Positions 28,201 through 36,200 of a stretch of DNA of 64,000 bases are shown here, one piece after another. This DNA comes from Owenia fusiformis. Lineage: Eukaryota > Annelida > Polychaeta > Sabellida > Oweniidae. Numbering within the stretch: the stretch's first letter is position 1; every line of letters starts with the position of its first letter. The notes beneath the pieces were generated by a model, which saw nothing but the letters and a program-made list of their open reading frames with translations, did not search any database and was not told where the DNA came from. Location: contig CAIIXF020000001.1 of assembly GCA_903813345.2 (NCBI GenBank), forward strand, positions 13,971,915 through 14,035,914, in the 5' to 3' direction. Both the position numbers and the translations under genes were made by a program.

Positions 28201-31200
28201 ATAAATATATTGGTGGGTGAATTGTACATGTTGCTTGTAATCTTGTCACCACCTTTAGATCTAAATCTAACCTTTAACAAATACCTATCTTTTAACTTGA
28301 ACGCGCCTGGTTCGCTCTTTTGACCGAAATATAGGCTATACTTGCTTCTGTTCGTGTCAGTTAATAACGCAGATGCGAGTAGGTAGTTACCAGTTTCACC
28401 ACCAGGTGGCTCGTTCGGGTCAGATAGCATGGCGGGTATAGTAGAAAGTTCCCTTTAACTTAAATTACATCTGTTTTAGTGGTTCAATTTTCATATAACC
28501 CTTATGTATCTAATAGTTATGCAAATCAAAATATGTCCAGTAAATGAAAATGTTATCTGACCAATACAAGAAAAGATATTCCACTTTTTGTGATTTCGTA
28601 ACATGGGCTCTATGGAGAATCAACCCGAACTAGAAGTCACACATTCAAAAAGAATTTAATTTTCAAACTTGATAAACAATTTTCGAAACCATATTTTAGA
28701 TGTACTTTTACATGTAGATTTCAAATATAACATCGCTTTTTGACTGAATTTTGAATATTTAATGGCGTAAATCAAGATTTTTTCTACTCGCATCTAGTCT
28801 ATTAATAATGATTTCTTAGTTTTTTATTTTTATCAGTGTGTCTAGGCCTATAAGGGTATGGTATTGCTATTTATGCTTCCCTGAGTTTCTCAACATCCAT
28901 ATATTTTCAGATAAAGCCAGAATCAATCCGACATAAAGATGCTATATCAAGATATCGCCGAGTAAAAATTCCGTGGCATACTGACACCATGCAACAACGT
29001 GTACAAGCAAGTGTACAGTATGCAACGTTCAAGTTGTCAACGTTGCAATTGCAAGCAGAAAATCTCTCTCTAGTTAGCGTGTGACCTCAGGGCGACCTTT
29101 GACCTCGACCCCATGTTGGAGCATGGGCGTATTTTTTTTTCGTATGACCGCGGTACAAGTTAATTTAATACGGTCTGAGCGCAATGGTCAAGGTGATAGT
29201 TAAACAAACAGATAAACTGTCAGACCTCTTCCGAGCTTCAAAGTAAGATACAATGTCAGTTTGACTGACTAGATTTGTTTACAAATAGTCTACACGATCG
29301 CTACCTGCCTACAGATTCTACGAAAGTTCAAAGTTCTTGCATGTTTTATCCGCCTGTAGACTTGTCATACCTGGAGGCCTAGAGAAAAACACATCACATC
29401 AAAACAGACGATTGTTTCATTCCTAAAGAATTTCCTCAACAATGAAAGAATAAACAACGTACTTAGACCAAGTGGCTTTTATCTAACAGTATTAAGTATC
29501 TCTTTGGAACATCGTGTCATAAGACGTTACTTGATTCAGTAACTGGCACCCACCGGTGAACATTTTGAAGGGATGAGAGATAAGGATAACCTCGGTATGA
29601 AGATGAGATGTTTTTAGATGCTCATTCTTCGAAGAATGGTAATAGTAAGAATCGGATGGTTTTATTGATTCTACCAAATATTGTTTTATTGGGATATGCT
29701 GAAGGGTCATTTTCCTCGTAAGGGTTGACTTAATCTGGCATACTCTGGGTTGGCGCTTTGGAATCCATTTGAGAAAAGGAACGTTACCCATGGTTCAATT
29801 TTGAAGAAAATTCATTTTTGTGTATTTTCATGGGCTTCTAGTTGAAAGCCCATGATATTTTCCAACAATAAATATTCACTTTTTACAACCAGGAGAGGTG
29901 AGAATTGAGAGCTTTAGAGTTGTTGTTGGTTTTATCGTTAGATATACTTTATTGGGGTTTGTGTGTATTTTGATCCTCCTAATGCTACCTGTGATTTCTA
30001 TTCATACTTGTTAATAGATTATAACAACTGTCATAACACAAACAAGTGGTATTCGAAGTGGAGTTTTGTTTGAGGCTAATAGAAATTCAATAATATACCT
30101 GTTCCCTCAGGCGTTCAGCCTTTCGAAGCTTGAACTGCAGAATTCTAACGTTTTTCGATGTCATCTCAAGTTCTTTTTGGAGTTCCCTATAAAGAAAACA
30201 TTACATCAGATCAATATAGGCAATGTGTTTACAAGTTCTCAAAATTAACAGCCTAACCAGAGCACTCATACATATCGGATTTTATATCATGGAATTATTC
30301 AATGTAATTGATTATACAACTAGAAACAACGCTTGAAACCAATTCGAAGCGGCGATGTGTGGATTACCGATTGTGAACAAGTATACAAACAGGCTCTCTC
30401 AAGCGGTTAGCCTAAACTTCAACTTGCTTATGGAAATATATTTATGATAGTGATTATTACCTAAATTCAAGAGTTTCTTCCTCTCTAAACTGATCCTGCA
30501 TCTCTTCCATTTCTTGCTGCATTTCAAACATTTCCTCCTTGATACATTGATTCTCTTCCCGTAATTCATCGCAGATCTTTTGCAACTCATCCATGTTATC
30601 TTCAAGCTCTTGAATGACAGCATTTTTGTCTTCTTCCTGGGAGTCTCCTGATTTTGTCCTTTCACTCTCTGGAAGGCTTGATTCCATAATTTTGTCCCTG
30701 AGCGTACAGTTTTCACGGTCTAGCGTTCTGAGTTGATCCTGCAAATCACTAATAGCTTTTTCATTTCGAAGATTTATCTCTTCAAATCGTTCTTCCTTAG
30801 CCATAAGGTCATCGTCGAGGTCCATGTAGTCCTGCTCGAGCGAGGCATATTTGTCCTCAACCTGCGAAAGTTCCCGTTCAAGATCCCGAACACTTTTCTT
30901 TGATCCTTTATCATTTTTACTACTTTGCTTATCATCTTTACTGAGTGCTTTAGCGCCATTATTCCCCGCTGAAGGCGTCTCGGAACCTAGTTTTAATTGG
31001 GTCCTTGGAGACATTGTCTCAGCTTTTCTAGCTGCCCGGCGTTCCATACTGTTTTCCCGTCTTACCTTTTTACTAACTCCATCTTGTTGCTCAGACTTTC
31101 CCTGCGAGGAATATAATACTGATGATTTAACATTGCCAGGTGCGCTTGTCATTTGAGCCGAGGATTTATTAGATCGCTTATCATCTCCCGAAGTGTCCGA

Positions 31201-31662
31201 AATATCGTCTCTCCTCCGGCCAACTTTATTTGAAGCCGGCGATGTTGGTCTCATAGACCCAAGTGCACGACGGCTTGGACTTTGACCCGGACTACCATTT
31301 GCCGTTCGTGTACCTGTTCCCCTAGCCTTGTTCCTCGCACCACCACTGCCGACGCCCCCTCCCGCGCCATTGCTATCTCGTTTCGTATTCACGTCATTAG
31401 TGCCTGTATCAATTGCTGTTTTATCCTGCCTGCTGTTCAAAGAACTATTTTTACTACTATCATCAACATTTTTATCTCCATTTTTGACCTTTTCGACAAG
31501 CTTCTGGTCGGTGCTACGACTACTACTGGGAGAATGAGACCCCTCACTACTATTGTGTTGTGATTTTGTCCGGAAACAATGTTTACACATAGATCGCCTC
31601 CATGTTTGTGATTCGAATCCTGGGCATTCCTTCTTAGGAGCTTCCTTTGCCTTTGAGCTCAT
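1004..31662 (-). CDS. MTCL1: Microtubule cross-linking factor, MTCL/SOGA family
   Basis: Spliced gene; coding exons 5' to 3': 30461-31662, 30099-30186, 22676-22852, 22289-22384, 17980-18096, 17312-17365, 15912-17112, 15336-15549, 14851-15004, 12097-12261, 11095-11220, 10601-10786, 10052-10159, 8676-9725, 8108-8327, 7565-7716, 7097-7264, 6591-6845, 6119-6298, 5587-5757, 5372-5395, 4248-4333, 2643-4020, then either 2270-2314 or 1004-1234. Each junction is GT-AG and keeps phase, giving about 2538 or 2600 residues. Family assignment rests on recognised SOGA-type stretches: the RILQFKLRKAER segment (exon 2), AQEVSVRLHDELEMVEERR (exon 3) and the EEETKIMRRKLSDLEEENE-type heptads (exon 7). Known members are coiled-coil proteins that bind and cross-link microtubules in polarised cells. 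The N-terminus is Ser-rich and basic, the centre is almost continuous coiled coil, and the tail is Ser/Arg-rich. Vertebrates have three paralogues; the symbol marks the family, not strict orthology. The protein is longer than the human members as I recall them. Confidence 0.9.
2075..2201. repeat. 12-bp perfect inverted repeat in the short-isoform 3' UTR
   Basis: AGACACTCCAAG at 2075-2086 and its exact reverse complement at 2190-2201 enclose about 103 bp. The pair lies just downstream (minus strand) of the TGA of the alternative last exon, so it would fall in that isoform's 3' UTR. It could be a small foldback element or an RNA hairpin. Confidence 0.4.
2270..2314 (-). CDS. MTCL1: MTCL alternative last exon (short basic C-terminus)
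   Basis: Acceptor TTCTGCAG abuts 2314. The phase-0 continuation from exon 23 encodes 14 residues, ERRGRTKSRFSRWK, then TGA at 2270-2272. The strongly basic tail (six Arg/Lys pairs or singles in 14 residues) would suit microtubule or acidic-surface binding. Because the stop lies within the exon, including it excludes the 1004-1234 exon from translation. Confidence 0.65.
   Translation of the reverse strand, partial: ERRGRTKSRFSRWK
2643..4020 (-). CDS. MTCL1: MTCL exon 23, Ser/Arg-rich C-terminal region
   Basis: The longest exon, 459 codons, phase 2 in and phase 0 out (donor TCG|GTAAGA). It encodes a low-complexity, probably disordered region rich in Ser, Pro, Arg and Lys, with a basic patch around KTKKKPYRRSFSLD and an RNRSRSRDRSKDRG stretch. 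MTCL1 has a C-terminal basic microtubule-binding region; equating the two is inference from charge and position, not alignment. Confidence 0.85.
4248..4333 (-). CDS. MTCL1: MTCL exon 22
   Basis: 86 bp, starts at phase 0 and ends at phase 2 (CGA AG|GTTAGT). It encodes a short amphipathic helix beginning ALNQIERVTDDL that links the coiled-coil region to the Ser-rich tail. Confidence 0.8.
5372..5395 (-). CDS. MTCL1: MTCL exon 21, 24-bp microexon
   Basis: Eight codons (RLASRVGQ) between an acceptor TTTTCAG and a donor GTATGG. The length is a multiple of three and both flanking exons are phase 0, so it can be included or skipped without changing frame. It has no long open frame of its own; I found it from splice signals between exons 20 and 22. 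Confidence 0.6.
5587..7716 (-). CDS. MTCL1: MTCL exons 16-20, coiled-coil block
   Basis: Five exons: 7565-7716, 7097-7264, 6591-6845, 6119-6298 and 5587-5757. All are heptad-rich (Leu, Glu, Lys, Gln), about residues 1721-2028. Trp-containing repeats of the type W-E-x-E-R-K/R recur (NWEREH, AWEIQR, QWENER, EWERER), a pattern also seen in the human MTCL coiled coil. The last exon leaves the coiled coil into a Pro/Ser stretch. Every junction keeps phase. Confidence 0.85.
8108..8327 (-). CDS. MTCL1: MTCL exon 15
   Basis: 220 bp; acceptor TTCCAG and donor GAAG|GTGAAT; ends at phase 1, completed by exon 16. It encodes coiled coil including AEQRWHKEKKDLLDRV. Confidence 0.85.
8676..9725 (-). CDS. 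MTCL1: MTCL exon 14, 350-residue coiled-coil exon
   Basis: A single uninterrupted exon of 1050 bp, phase 0 on both sides, about residues 1297-1646. It is extremely rich in Lys, Glu, Leu and Asn and carries repeated short motifs (LKEKDS, LREKED, EKDSIV) spaced like heptads, suggesting internal duplication. Being symmetric it could be skipped cleanly. I do not recall a matching block of this size in vertebrate MTCL proteins. Confidence 0.85.
10052..11220 (-). CDS. MTCL1: MTCL exons 11-13
   Basis: Exons 11095-11220, 10601-10786 and 10052-10159, all phase 0 on both sides, so each is a skippable cassette in principle. All encode coiled coil (for example NERSKSKEKAE and ESRQLKEDCSKH). The intron between exons 12 and 13 holds a short TA-flanked transposon (10285-10461). 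Confidence 0.85.
10285..10461. mobile_element. Non-autonomous DNA transposon, CAGTAAAACCTG family
   Basis: About 177 bp with terminal inverted repeats AGTAAAAAACCTG and CTGGTTTTACTG and a TA at each edge. Internally it matches, in opposite orientation, the copy at 35851-36028 along nearly the whole length (TTCACTACAGAGAGTGTA and GGAAGGGTGTCCACTAG stretches). Short inverted ends, TA duplication and no coding capacity fit a Tc1/mariner-type miniature element. Confidence 0.7.
12097..12261 (-). CDS. MTCL1: MTCL exon 10, common to both promoters
   Basis: 165 bp, phase 0 on both sides, beginning EHFMKRITSLERLL and ending before donor GTACGT. It can be joined in frame either to exon 9 (long form) or to the alternative first exon at 12742-12828. 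Confidence 0.88.
12742..12828 (-). CDS. MTCL1: MTCL alternative first exon (internal start)
   Basis: An ATG at 12828 opens 29 codons (MNKSLSLNALKLNKDV..., ending DERIRKFDEDW) and is followed directly by donor GTAAAT. The phase (0) matches exon 10, so transcription from an internal promoter would make a protein lacking the first 1101 residues, about 1466 or 1528 residues in total. No acceptor is visible immediately upstream of the ATG. The end (DEDW) echoes the end of exon 9 (REWE), as if both present an acidic/aromatic junction to the same helix. Confidence 0.6.
13337..13537. mobile_element. Small inverted-repeat element
   Basis: 24-bp imperfect terminal inverted repeats (CCCCTCTATAAGTTTGGCAA at the left; TTGCCAAACTTATGAAGGGG at the right) enclose about 150 bp without coding potential. 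The ends look like those of mariner-type elements. A TA is present at the left edge only, so the copy is old or its boundary is slightly off. Confidence 0.55.
13646..13735. repeat. Tandem duplication of a roughly 47-bp unit
   Basis: The string ATCAGGCATATATTTTGCTA followed by AAATG occurs twice, each time followed by a GTTGTGT/GTTTGTGT variant. It lies in MTCL intron 9, upstream of the internal first exon. Confidence 0.6.
14851..15004 (-). CDS. MTCL1: MTCL exon 9
   Basis: 154 bp; acceptor TTTAAAG and donor GGAG|GTACGC. It completes the split Arg codon from exon 8 and encodes ELERLTAEKTNTVTSM followed by a Ser/Thr-rich linker ending LREWE at phase 0. This is the last exon specific to the long isoform. 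Confidence 0.87.
15154..15400 (-). repeat. Triplicated exon end plus splice donor (86-87 bp units)
   Basis: Three tandem copies start (plus strand) with TTGCAATACC at 15154, 15241 and 15327. The third contains the true 3' end of MTCL exon 8 and its donor (AG|GTATTG). The other two copy the last ~40 bp of that exon, the donor and ~40 bp of intron, and lie downstream in the intron. They differ from the real copy by only a few bases, including one-base deletions. Confidence 0.85.
15336..15549 (-). CDS. MTCL1: MTCL exon 8
   Basis: 214 bp, phase 1 in and phase 2 out. It encodes DLFIIVKSREEDNVDLEDQV and further coiled coil up to LVNDRFDVAQ. Its donor is the first of three near-identical donors created by a tandem duplication, so alternative 5' splice sites are possible; either would add a partial repeat of the exon end and shift or extend the frame. 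Confidence 0.87.
15912..17112 (-). CDS. MTCL1: MTCL exon 7, SOGA-type core coiled coil
   Basis: 1201 bp encoding about residues 579-979. It carries the most family-typical sequence: repeated modules of the form Q-L-K/R-x-A/H-E-E-E/H-x-x-I/M-x-R-K-x-x-D-L-E-x-E-N (EQLKYAEEETKIMRRKLSDL, ELAEQEASMLRRKISDM, EQLRLHEHDTSILRKKVADL). A SPFPDSYYDGKIRLLTEEVD segment separates modules. Acceptor CCTTAG at 17113; donor ATTT|GTAAGT at 15911; phase 0 in, 1 out. Confidence 0.93.
17312..18096 (-). CDS. MTCL1: MTCL exons 5 and 6
   Basis: Exon 5 (17980-18096, 39 codons) encodes a Ser/Pro/Thr-rich linker, MERPTPDGASSPSSPAQTS; exon 6 (17312-17365, 18 codons) encodes SLSTSNISNIDRFKLQHP. Both are phase 0 on both sides. 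They interrupt the coiled coil between exons 4 and 7, likely a flexible joint and a site of phosphorylation. Confidence 0.8.
17411..17545. repeat. 75-bp tandem duplication in MTCL intron 5
   Basis: AAACAATACACACAACAAAG begins two copies 75 bp apart, followed by the shared ACACTCCGTCCTGTTAACG and a CCAACATTAATCG stretch. Copies differ at a few positions. No coding role is apparent. Confidence 0.75.
18097..22288 (-). other. MTCL intron 4, 4.2 kb, nothing recognised
   Basis: AT-rich intron between exons 4 and 5. It contains a 130-codon open frame at 20008-20400 (minus) which I do not accept as a gene: no recognisable motif, no fitting splice sites, and a competing frame opposite it. Confidence 0.6.
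22289..22384 (-). CDS. MTCL1: MTCL exon 4
   Basis: 32 codons, phase 0 on both sides, from VEEDNEIIQQQL to SEVDMLRSE. It continues the coiled coil that in SOGA proteins follows the VRLHxEL motif. Confidence 0.88.
22676..22852 (-). CDS. MTCL1: MTCL exon 3, VRLHDEL motif
   Basis: 59 codons, acceptor TTTATAG, donor AAG|GTAGGT. It contains ELEEELKMAQEVSVRLHDEL followed by EMVEERRCK, one of the most conserved stretches of SOGA/MTCL proteins as I recall them, and the strongest single support for the family call. Confidence 0.92.
22928..23024 (+). repeat. Dispersed repeat, ATGTCACCAC...GTGGTGACAT family, diverged copy
   Basis: Shares with the other copies the order AAAATGTCA, TTGTTACAGACGCC, TATAACAATATG and a terminal GTGACATAA. 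Lies in MTCL intron 2. Confidence 0.6.
23391..23477. repeat. Tandem duplication of a roughly 41-bp unit
   Basis: CAATTCATTATCTACCCTTA followed by AGCCAAAT occurs twice in direct succession, each followed by a TAGTCCTCATTAC or CCAGTCCTCATTAC variant. Lies in MTCL intron 2. Confidence 0.7.
23908..24027 (+). repeat. Dispersed repeat, ATGTCACCAC...GTGGTGACAT family
   Basis: Contains the family core TTACAGACGCC, CGCCAAACGCCGAACACAAA, AACTATAACAATATGTCACC and a terminal GTGGTGATGACATA. Lies in MTCL intron 2. Confidence 0.7.
25580..25890. repeat. Tandem repeat, ~125-bp period, about 2.5 copies
   Basis: Units share CCCAATTAAT, TTGATGTAATATCGTTAGAT, TTAGATTCACATGT, a GAACAG/AAACAGGTTT segment and an AGCAAAGG block. 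The third copy is truncated and diverged. No open frame runs through it. Confidence 0.75.
26251..26810. mobile_element. 560-bp element with perfect 25-bp inverted ends
   Basis: TTTATCCTATACCAAGTAGA plus GTTTT at 26251-26275 is the exact reverse complement of 26786-26810. Between lie a TATCTCCCGC motif repeated near 26350, a poly-A/T stretch at 26405-26490 and an ATGTACGGTCGG motif, which recurs just past the right arm at 26817. A related sequence (CCT-AGTAGGTATG-AATACATCTGTT) is found near 63550. No coding capacity; probably a non-autonomous DNA transposon. Confidence 0.65.
28278..28430 (-). other. Doubtful alternative first exon of MTCL
   Basis: An ATG in a good context (CCGCCATG) at 28430 opens a frame with balanced codon use (MLSDPNEPPGGETGNYLLAS...). 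Candidate donors (GTATTT, GTTAGA, GTGGTG) follow. The segment is richer in G+C than the intron around it. I recognise no homology, and the splice phase is not settled, so I list it only as a candidate. Confidence 0.2.
30099..30186 (-). CDS. MTCL1: MTCL exon 2, RILQFKLRKAER motif
   Basis: 88 bp, phase 2 in and 0 out. It encodes RELQKELEMTSKNVRILQFK and LRKAERLREQ, which closely resembles the N-RILQ-x-RLRKAE segment of SOGA proteins. Found from homology and splice signals. Confidence 0.92.
30461..31662 (-). CDS. MTCL1: MTCL exon 1, N-terminus
   Basis: 400 codons plus two bases, donor TTTAG|GTAATA. The start is ATG at 31662 (MSSKAKEAPKKECPG); the open frame continues a few codons further upstream but without another ATG. 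Residues 13-36 form C-x12-C-x2-C-x6-H, a possible zinc-binding knuckle. Residues about 40-253 are Ser/Lys/Arg/Gly-rich and disordered. From about residue 256 acidic coiled coil begins (SVRDLERELSQVEDKYASL) and runs to the exon end. Confidence 0.9.
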
Positions 31663-31667
31663 TTTCC

Positions 31668-31682
31668 TTAAGAACACATCAT
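31668..31682 (-). promoter_or_regulatory. Upstream mini-ORF before the MTCL start
   Basis: ATG ATG TGT TCT TAA, four codons and a stop, ends five bases before the MTCL ATG at 31662. If transcribed as 5' UTR it would make ribosomes terminate immediately ahead of the main start. Confidence 0.45.
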
Positions 31683-33226
31683 AATTCCTTATCTCTGGTA
31701 GTCTTTTACTCTTTTAATAGCCAAATGCATGTTGTTTTTCTGTGGCAGCTAGGTGATATGGACGGGACTACGAGGCCAAGGCTAGGCAGGTGAAAGCAGC
31801 AGCAGCAGACGATCTACACGAACATCCCATTCATATCATACTACGTCACTCGTTCTTATTGACACCATTTACCTTTTTTGGAAAAGGTTAAAGGTAAACC
31901 GTATATTTGGATGCACAGTAATCCAATCCAAGCATTAGCTTTCGATATCTGCTTGGAGATTGTATCAAGGATAAGCTTCCTGCAATCTCCTTCCAGCAGT
32001 GTATACCAGCGCTGTTTGTTTAAACCATTATGATAATCCCAGATTATCCCTACTTGTTACAGATCCATCTATTTAGATAATCAAATACAAATAAATAATT
32101 TGTGTGAAAGGTATGTATCGATTGTTCAAAGTATGATCATGCCATCTTTTCTGTAATATTCTATATATTTTTGAATGACATTTTGGACCCTCTGGTTTGT
32201 GAAAGTTTCCAAAGAAAGACAACATGGACTTACATGTTCCAATTTTCCAGTCATTTTGACTTTATGTCGATGATGATATTTTATTAAATTTCGTAGCCCT
32301 AAAATATGAACTTTCTGCTGCGGCGTGGAAGAACTGAAATCTACCGATGTGTGTGTAACATGAATTTTGTACCATTTGTGAGCATAGAATGAAATATTTG
32401 TTTTATTATATCAATTTCATTTATGCCCTATAATCTGAATCTATGAGCAAGCAATGTGCAAGTCCAGAGGTCTTTCATCAATTCATTGACCGATGATGAT
32501 CGATATGTGTGAAAATTTTTGGTATTTTTGATCACATGATATTCATATTTTCCTGCAAAGCAATTACTTTTAAAGTCAAATAATTGCTACCAAGGTAAGT
32601 ATTACTTTGATATGACCGACATTCTGTAGCATGTAAAAATAGTTTGGTTTATTTTATTTACATATATATTATGTACATTACCTTATCATCCTTACATTAG
32701 TTTCAGAGCAAGTCACATTATATTCTTAGAAAAGGCAGAAACTAATAATATCTCATTTTATATCCATTTTGCAATGCTATTTTAAAGGCAGAACTGGTAG
32801 CAGAACAACTGTAAACAATATGTTTCTAAAGTAGCATGTTTGAAATTGATTGGATTATTCAGTTTTTCCTTTTTATAAATACACTACACTTTTCTAGCAA
32901 TATAAATATGCATCAACAAGTCATTTAGGTACAACCATGAGGTGTTCCCTTAGCTGAAAAAGTGTTACCTGAGCCGTTTATCTCAAAACAGGTAGACAAT
33001 TTACCCATTAGCATACTGTAAATGCCCCATCAGATCAAAATATCCAATGACTACTTTAAGAGAAATTAGCAAGGCATTTCAAATTATCCAAGTATTGGAT
33101 GCAGCTTCAATGTTGGGCTCGGATCACTGCATGAGCTACAGCTATATATAAATCCAGTTTGTATTCACACCATGGTGATCGCAGCAAGTAATAGTTCTTA
33201 CTAGTGTGTGTAGATTAAGATGCAAT
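31683..33226. other. Intergenic region MTCL-TUBGCP5
   Basis: About 1.5 kb between the 5' end of MTCL and the TUBGCP5 stop codon, which lie head to tail. It should hold MTCL 5' UTR and promoter and the TUBGCP5 3' UTR. A short GCA repeat is at 31798-31811. Two TTTATT motifs (AATAAA on the minus strand) near 32648-32660 are candidate polyadenylation signals for TUBGCP5. I see no gene. Confidence 0.5.
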
Positions 33227-33282
33227 TTATTTCTTTCCAAAGGTTTCATTAGATGACAATAGAGCAAATGCCAACGACTCCA
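33227..33282 (-). CDS. TUBGCP5: TUBGCP5 last exon
   Basis: Acceptor TTTTGCAG; completes Leu and encodes ESLAFALLSSNETFGKK then TAA at 33227-33229. The junction with exon 21 rebuilds the RGSF-HLESLA motif at the C-terminus of vertebrate GCP5, which fixes the end of the gene. Confidence 0.93.
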
Positions 33283-36200
33283 CTGCAAAACAGAAAAGGT
33301 ATTAATAATTAATGGCACAACAACATTTTCAGCTCACGCGGGTGATCTATTGTAATCACCCACTTGTATTTGCTGTTTGTAGCATTCATTTATATGTCCA
33401 AATGTTTTGTTCATTTCATTGTAGAGCAAATGCTCCTTTTGAGTAAAAATTGGAAATGTTTACTCTATAGCCCTCACACCAGCTTCTACTATTTACACCC
33501 TCAAATTCCCACATTACTGAACTGCTACTCCCTCTTCTACTCTATTTTCCCCTATAACTGCTCCTCCTCTCTATTTCCCTCAGAGTTTTAGGAAGACGGA
33601 GTTAGGAGGGAGGATAACATTTAAAATGACTTGGTGCAGTACTAAATACATGTTCAAGTGCATTACTTACAGTGTTGGAAAGAGCCTCTCTTAATAACAT
33701 TGTTGAGGAATGATGTGAGGAACTGTATACATCGAGAAAAGTCAAGCTCCATCTCTGAAAGGATCTCCTCACTGGAAAATAATCACCCAATTTAATTCAA
33801 GTAATATTGAATAATTTATAATAAAAAAGTCATATGAACATAGTTCTATTTTATACGAGCATTATGTCATTTTTAAACAAGGTATTTAAATGTCTGGTGG
33901 CACATAGTTTTTAAAACTGAAGACTGCTTTACCGAAACTAAGACGTAGCAAAATTATGAATGCAAATTACAAGATTCAATTGTACAATCTTTGTTACAGA
34001 CAATGAATGCTGACACTGATGTCAAATGCCAGTCACAAAAACCAATGGCTATAACTAGTTATATTTTAAAACTGGGTTCGATTTTTTCATTTTGCAAATA
34101 AATTATTTTTGTAATATTAAATAAATTGTCAAAGTATTAAATAATGTTCAGTTTTAATCAATTAACAGGAATGAGTTATTTGTAACTTTCATCAACAAAA
34201 ACATATTTTGAAGACTTTCCTTTAAGACATTTTTATTTTTTGGCTGCCATTGTGCTTACATAAAGAATAGTCACAAATATGAGAATTTTCAGATAGTACA
34301 TACTTGACACTGTTGATGCCACTGTCCCAATTTGCTTGGAAAGCGAACACCAGATTGAGAACTTTGAGCACTGCCTCTTTTATAAAGGCAACCCTCTGGT
34401 GCAAGAGGCACCTGTCATATATGTTGGCAATGTAGGTATTATGCAGCTTAATGACCTGGTCTAGGTCAGGAGCCTGTTGAATATCTTCCTGGAACTCTAG
34501 CCCCGTATTTTGTAAGATCTGCAATGTGATCATCAATGTGCATGTTAGTTAAATAATGTGGTACAAATCATCATCTGCGCATGCTCGGTCATTCCTGCAT
34601 TCCGACCTTCGCTAATATAGCATGTACCACTGTTCCCGGATGACGGGAGTCGAGTGAACGAAGATGAGAAATCATGGGATTCTAACATTGCATGATTTAA
34701 GACAAGTTATTACTCCAATAGAAAAAGTACATCAAAGTATGTAGTGAAATCATCCAAACACTGCTCAATGTAGACACTCCGACACATTTTCTCTGTCCAA
34801 ATTTGTTATCTTCCATTGACTCACATACTTAAAAAACCTTGAAATGAAAACACCTGCTAATCTGAACACTTTTGGCTGGTCCCACAGGCATTGGGATTAG
34901 ATTGGTTTTACTGTACATCAAAAGTATAATTATTAACAAGGCATCAACATGCAAAATGTCACAACCTGCCATTTGTTACAGACACTGAATGCCAACTGCC
35001 AGCAACCAACCGCTGAACACCATCCACAAAAATGTTGGAGGCTATAACAATATGTCACCACTTGTGCTGGTGACATAAATATAAATTATTCCAACTTTTA
35101 ACTTCAAGGTTATCGTTTTACAGTGACTTCATAAATACTTTTAAACCTTTTCGTTTAAAACATATCAAACTTACTCTTGTGACTATGTAGTTGTGGAGAC
35201 TGTTAACAAAGTGCAGAAGTTTCATTCTGAACAGATGCATTCTGTGGATCAAATGTTCTGATCTCTGCCCTCCATCCTGACCTTTCAGATCTAAAAAACA
35301 GAACATTCACTAAATGGAAGCATAAGAATGTGCAACATGTTAAAAAATATACATACAGGGTATCTTATAACAACTGTCCTCAATCAACCACCGTTGCTAG
35401 ATAGCATAATCCCACATGATATGTGTCATATGAAAGCTCTTATTGAATCAACTAGCTTAATAGTTTGCAGTGTACCCTGCGAATAGCTATGATATCCACA
35501 CATCACAACACGATTACCTGTAGTAATGAACAGATACTGAGGGATGCTGAGGATAAGGCTCAATGAAATTTGAAAGAAAAACTTGTTATTTATTAAATAT
35601 TATCCAGAGAGCTCTTATACAAGAAATAATGTACAGCAATCTGCTCGTGCTTTTTTATCTATTCTTAGCAAATAAACTGACCTATAAACCGGAGTTCATC
35701 CAAGCTGTATTTGGCACGTTTGATTTGAAGCAGGAAGGTGAATATTTGGTTGTAGTAATCCTGGCATTTAGAGCTGATCACCACATTAACAGGCCATGGG
35801 ACCTACAACAGTTATCATGATATTGGAATTATACATCTTTAACTGATATACAGTAAAACCTGTTTTAGTGAACACCTCTCACTAGGGAACACCTGTCGCT
35901 AGTGGATACCCTTCCTCAGCACATACTCTACTGACTTCTGTATAAATTACCCTCTCTGTATTGAACATCTACCAACACCAAAATTTTCTTATTGGCAAGA
36001 AAATGTTCAATATACACAGGTTTTACTGTACTGTACTGTACTGTACTGTATGGTACTGTACTGTACTGTTGCATGTTGCAACTGATGACTTACGTCGCAA
36101 TACATGTTTTTGGATTTTCATTTTCAAAATGATCAGTATAGATCAATACTCCATTGACACATACGTATATTAACTTAAATTTCTTTTTAGTAGGTTCATG

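Larger units (their letters stand above)
22853..30098 (-). other. MTCL intron 2, 7.2 kb, repeats only
   Basis: The largest intron of the gene. It holds two copies of the ATGTCACCAC repeat family, a 41-bp tandem duplication, a ~125-bp tandem repeat at 25580-25890 and an inverted-repeat element at 26251-26810. A locally GC-richer open frame at 28140-28430 is discussed as a doubtful alternative first exon. Confidence 0.6.

Noticed and set aside
29492-29791. 99-codon open frame, minus strand, intron 2 of MTCL
   Set aside because: No motif, no splice signals in a compatible phase, AT-rich codon use.
30774-31563. Open frames overlapping MTCL exon 1, both strands
   Set aside because: Shadows of exon 1; composition follows the Ser/Lys-rich sense frame.
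31282-31622. GATTCGAATCC near 31610, resembling a tRNA B box
   Set aside because: Lies inside coding exon 1 and no cloverleaf or A box can be folded around it.
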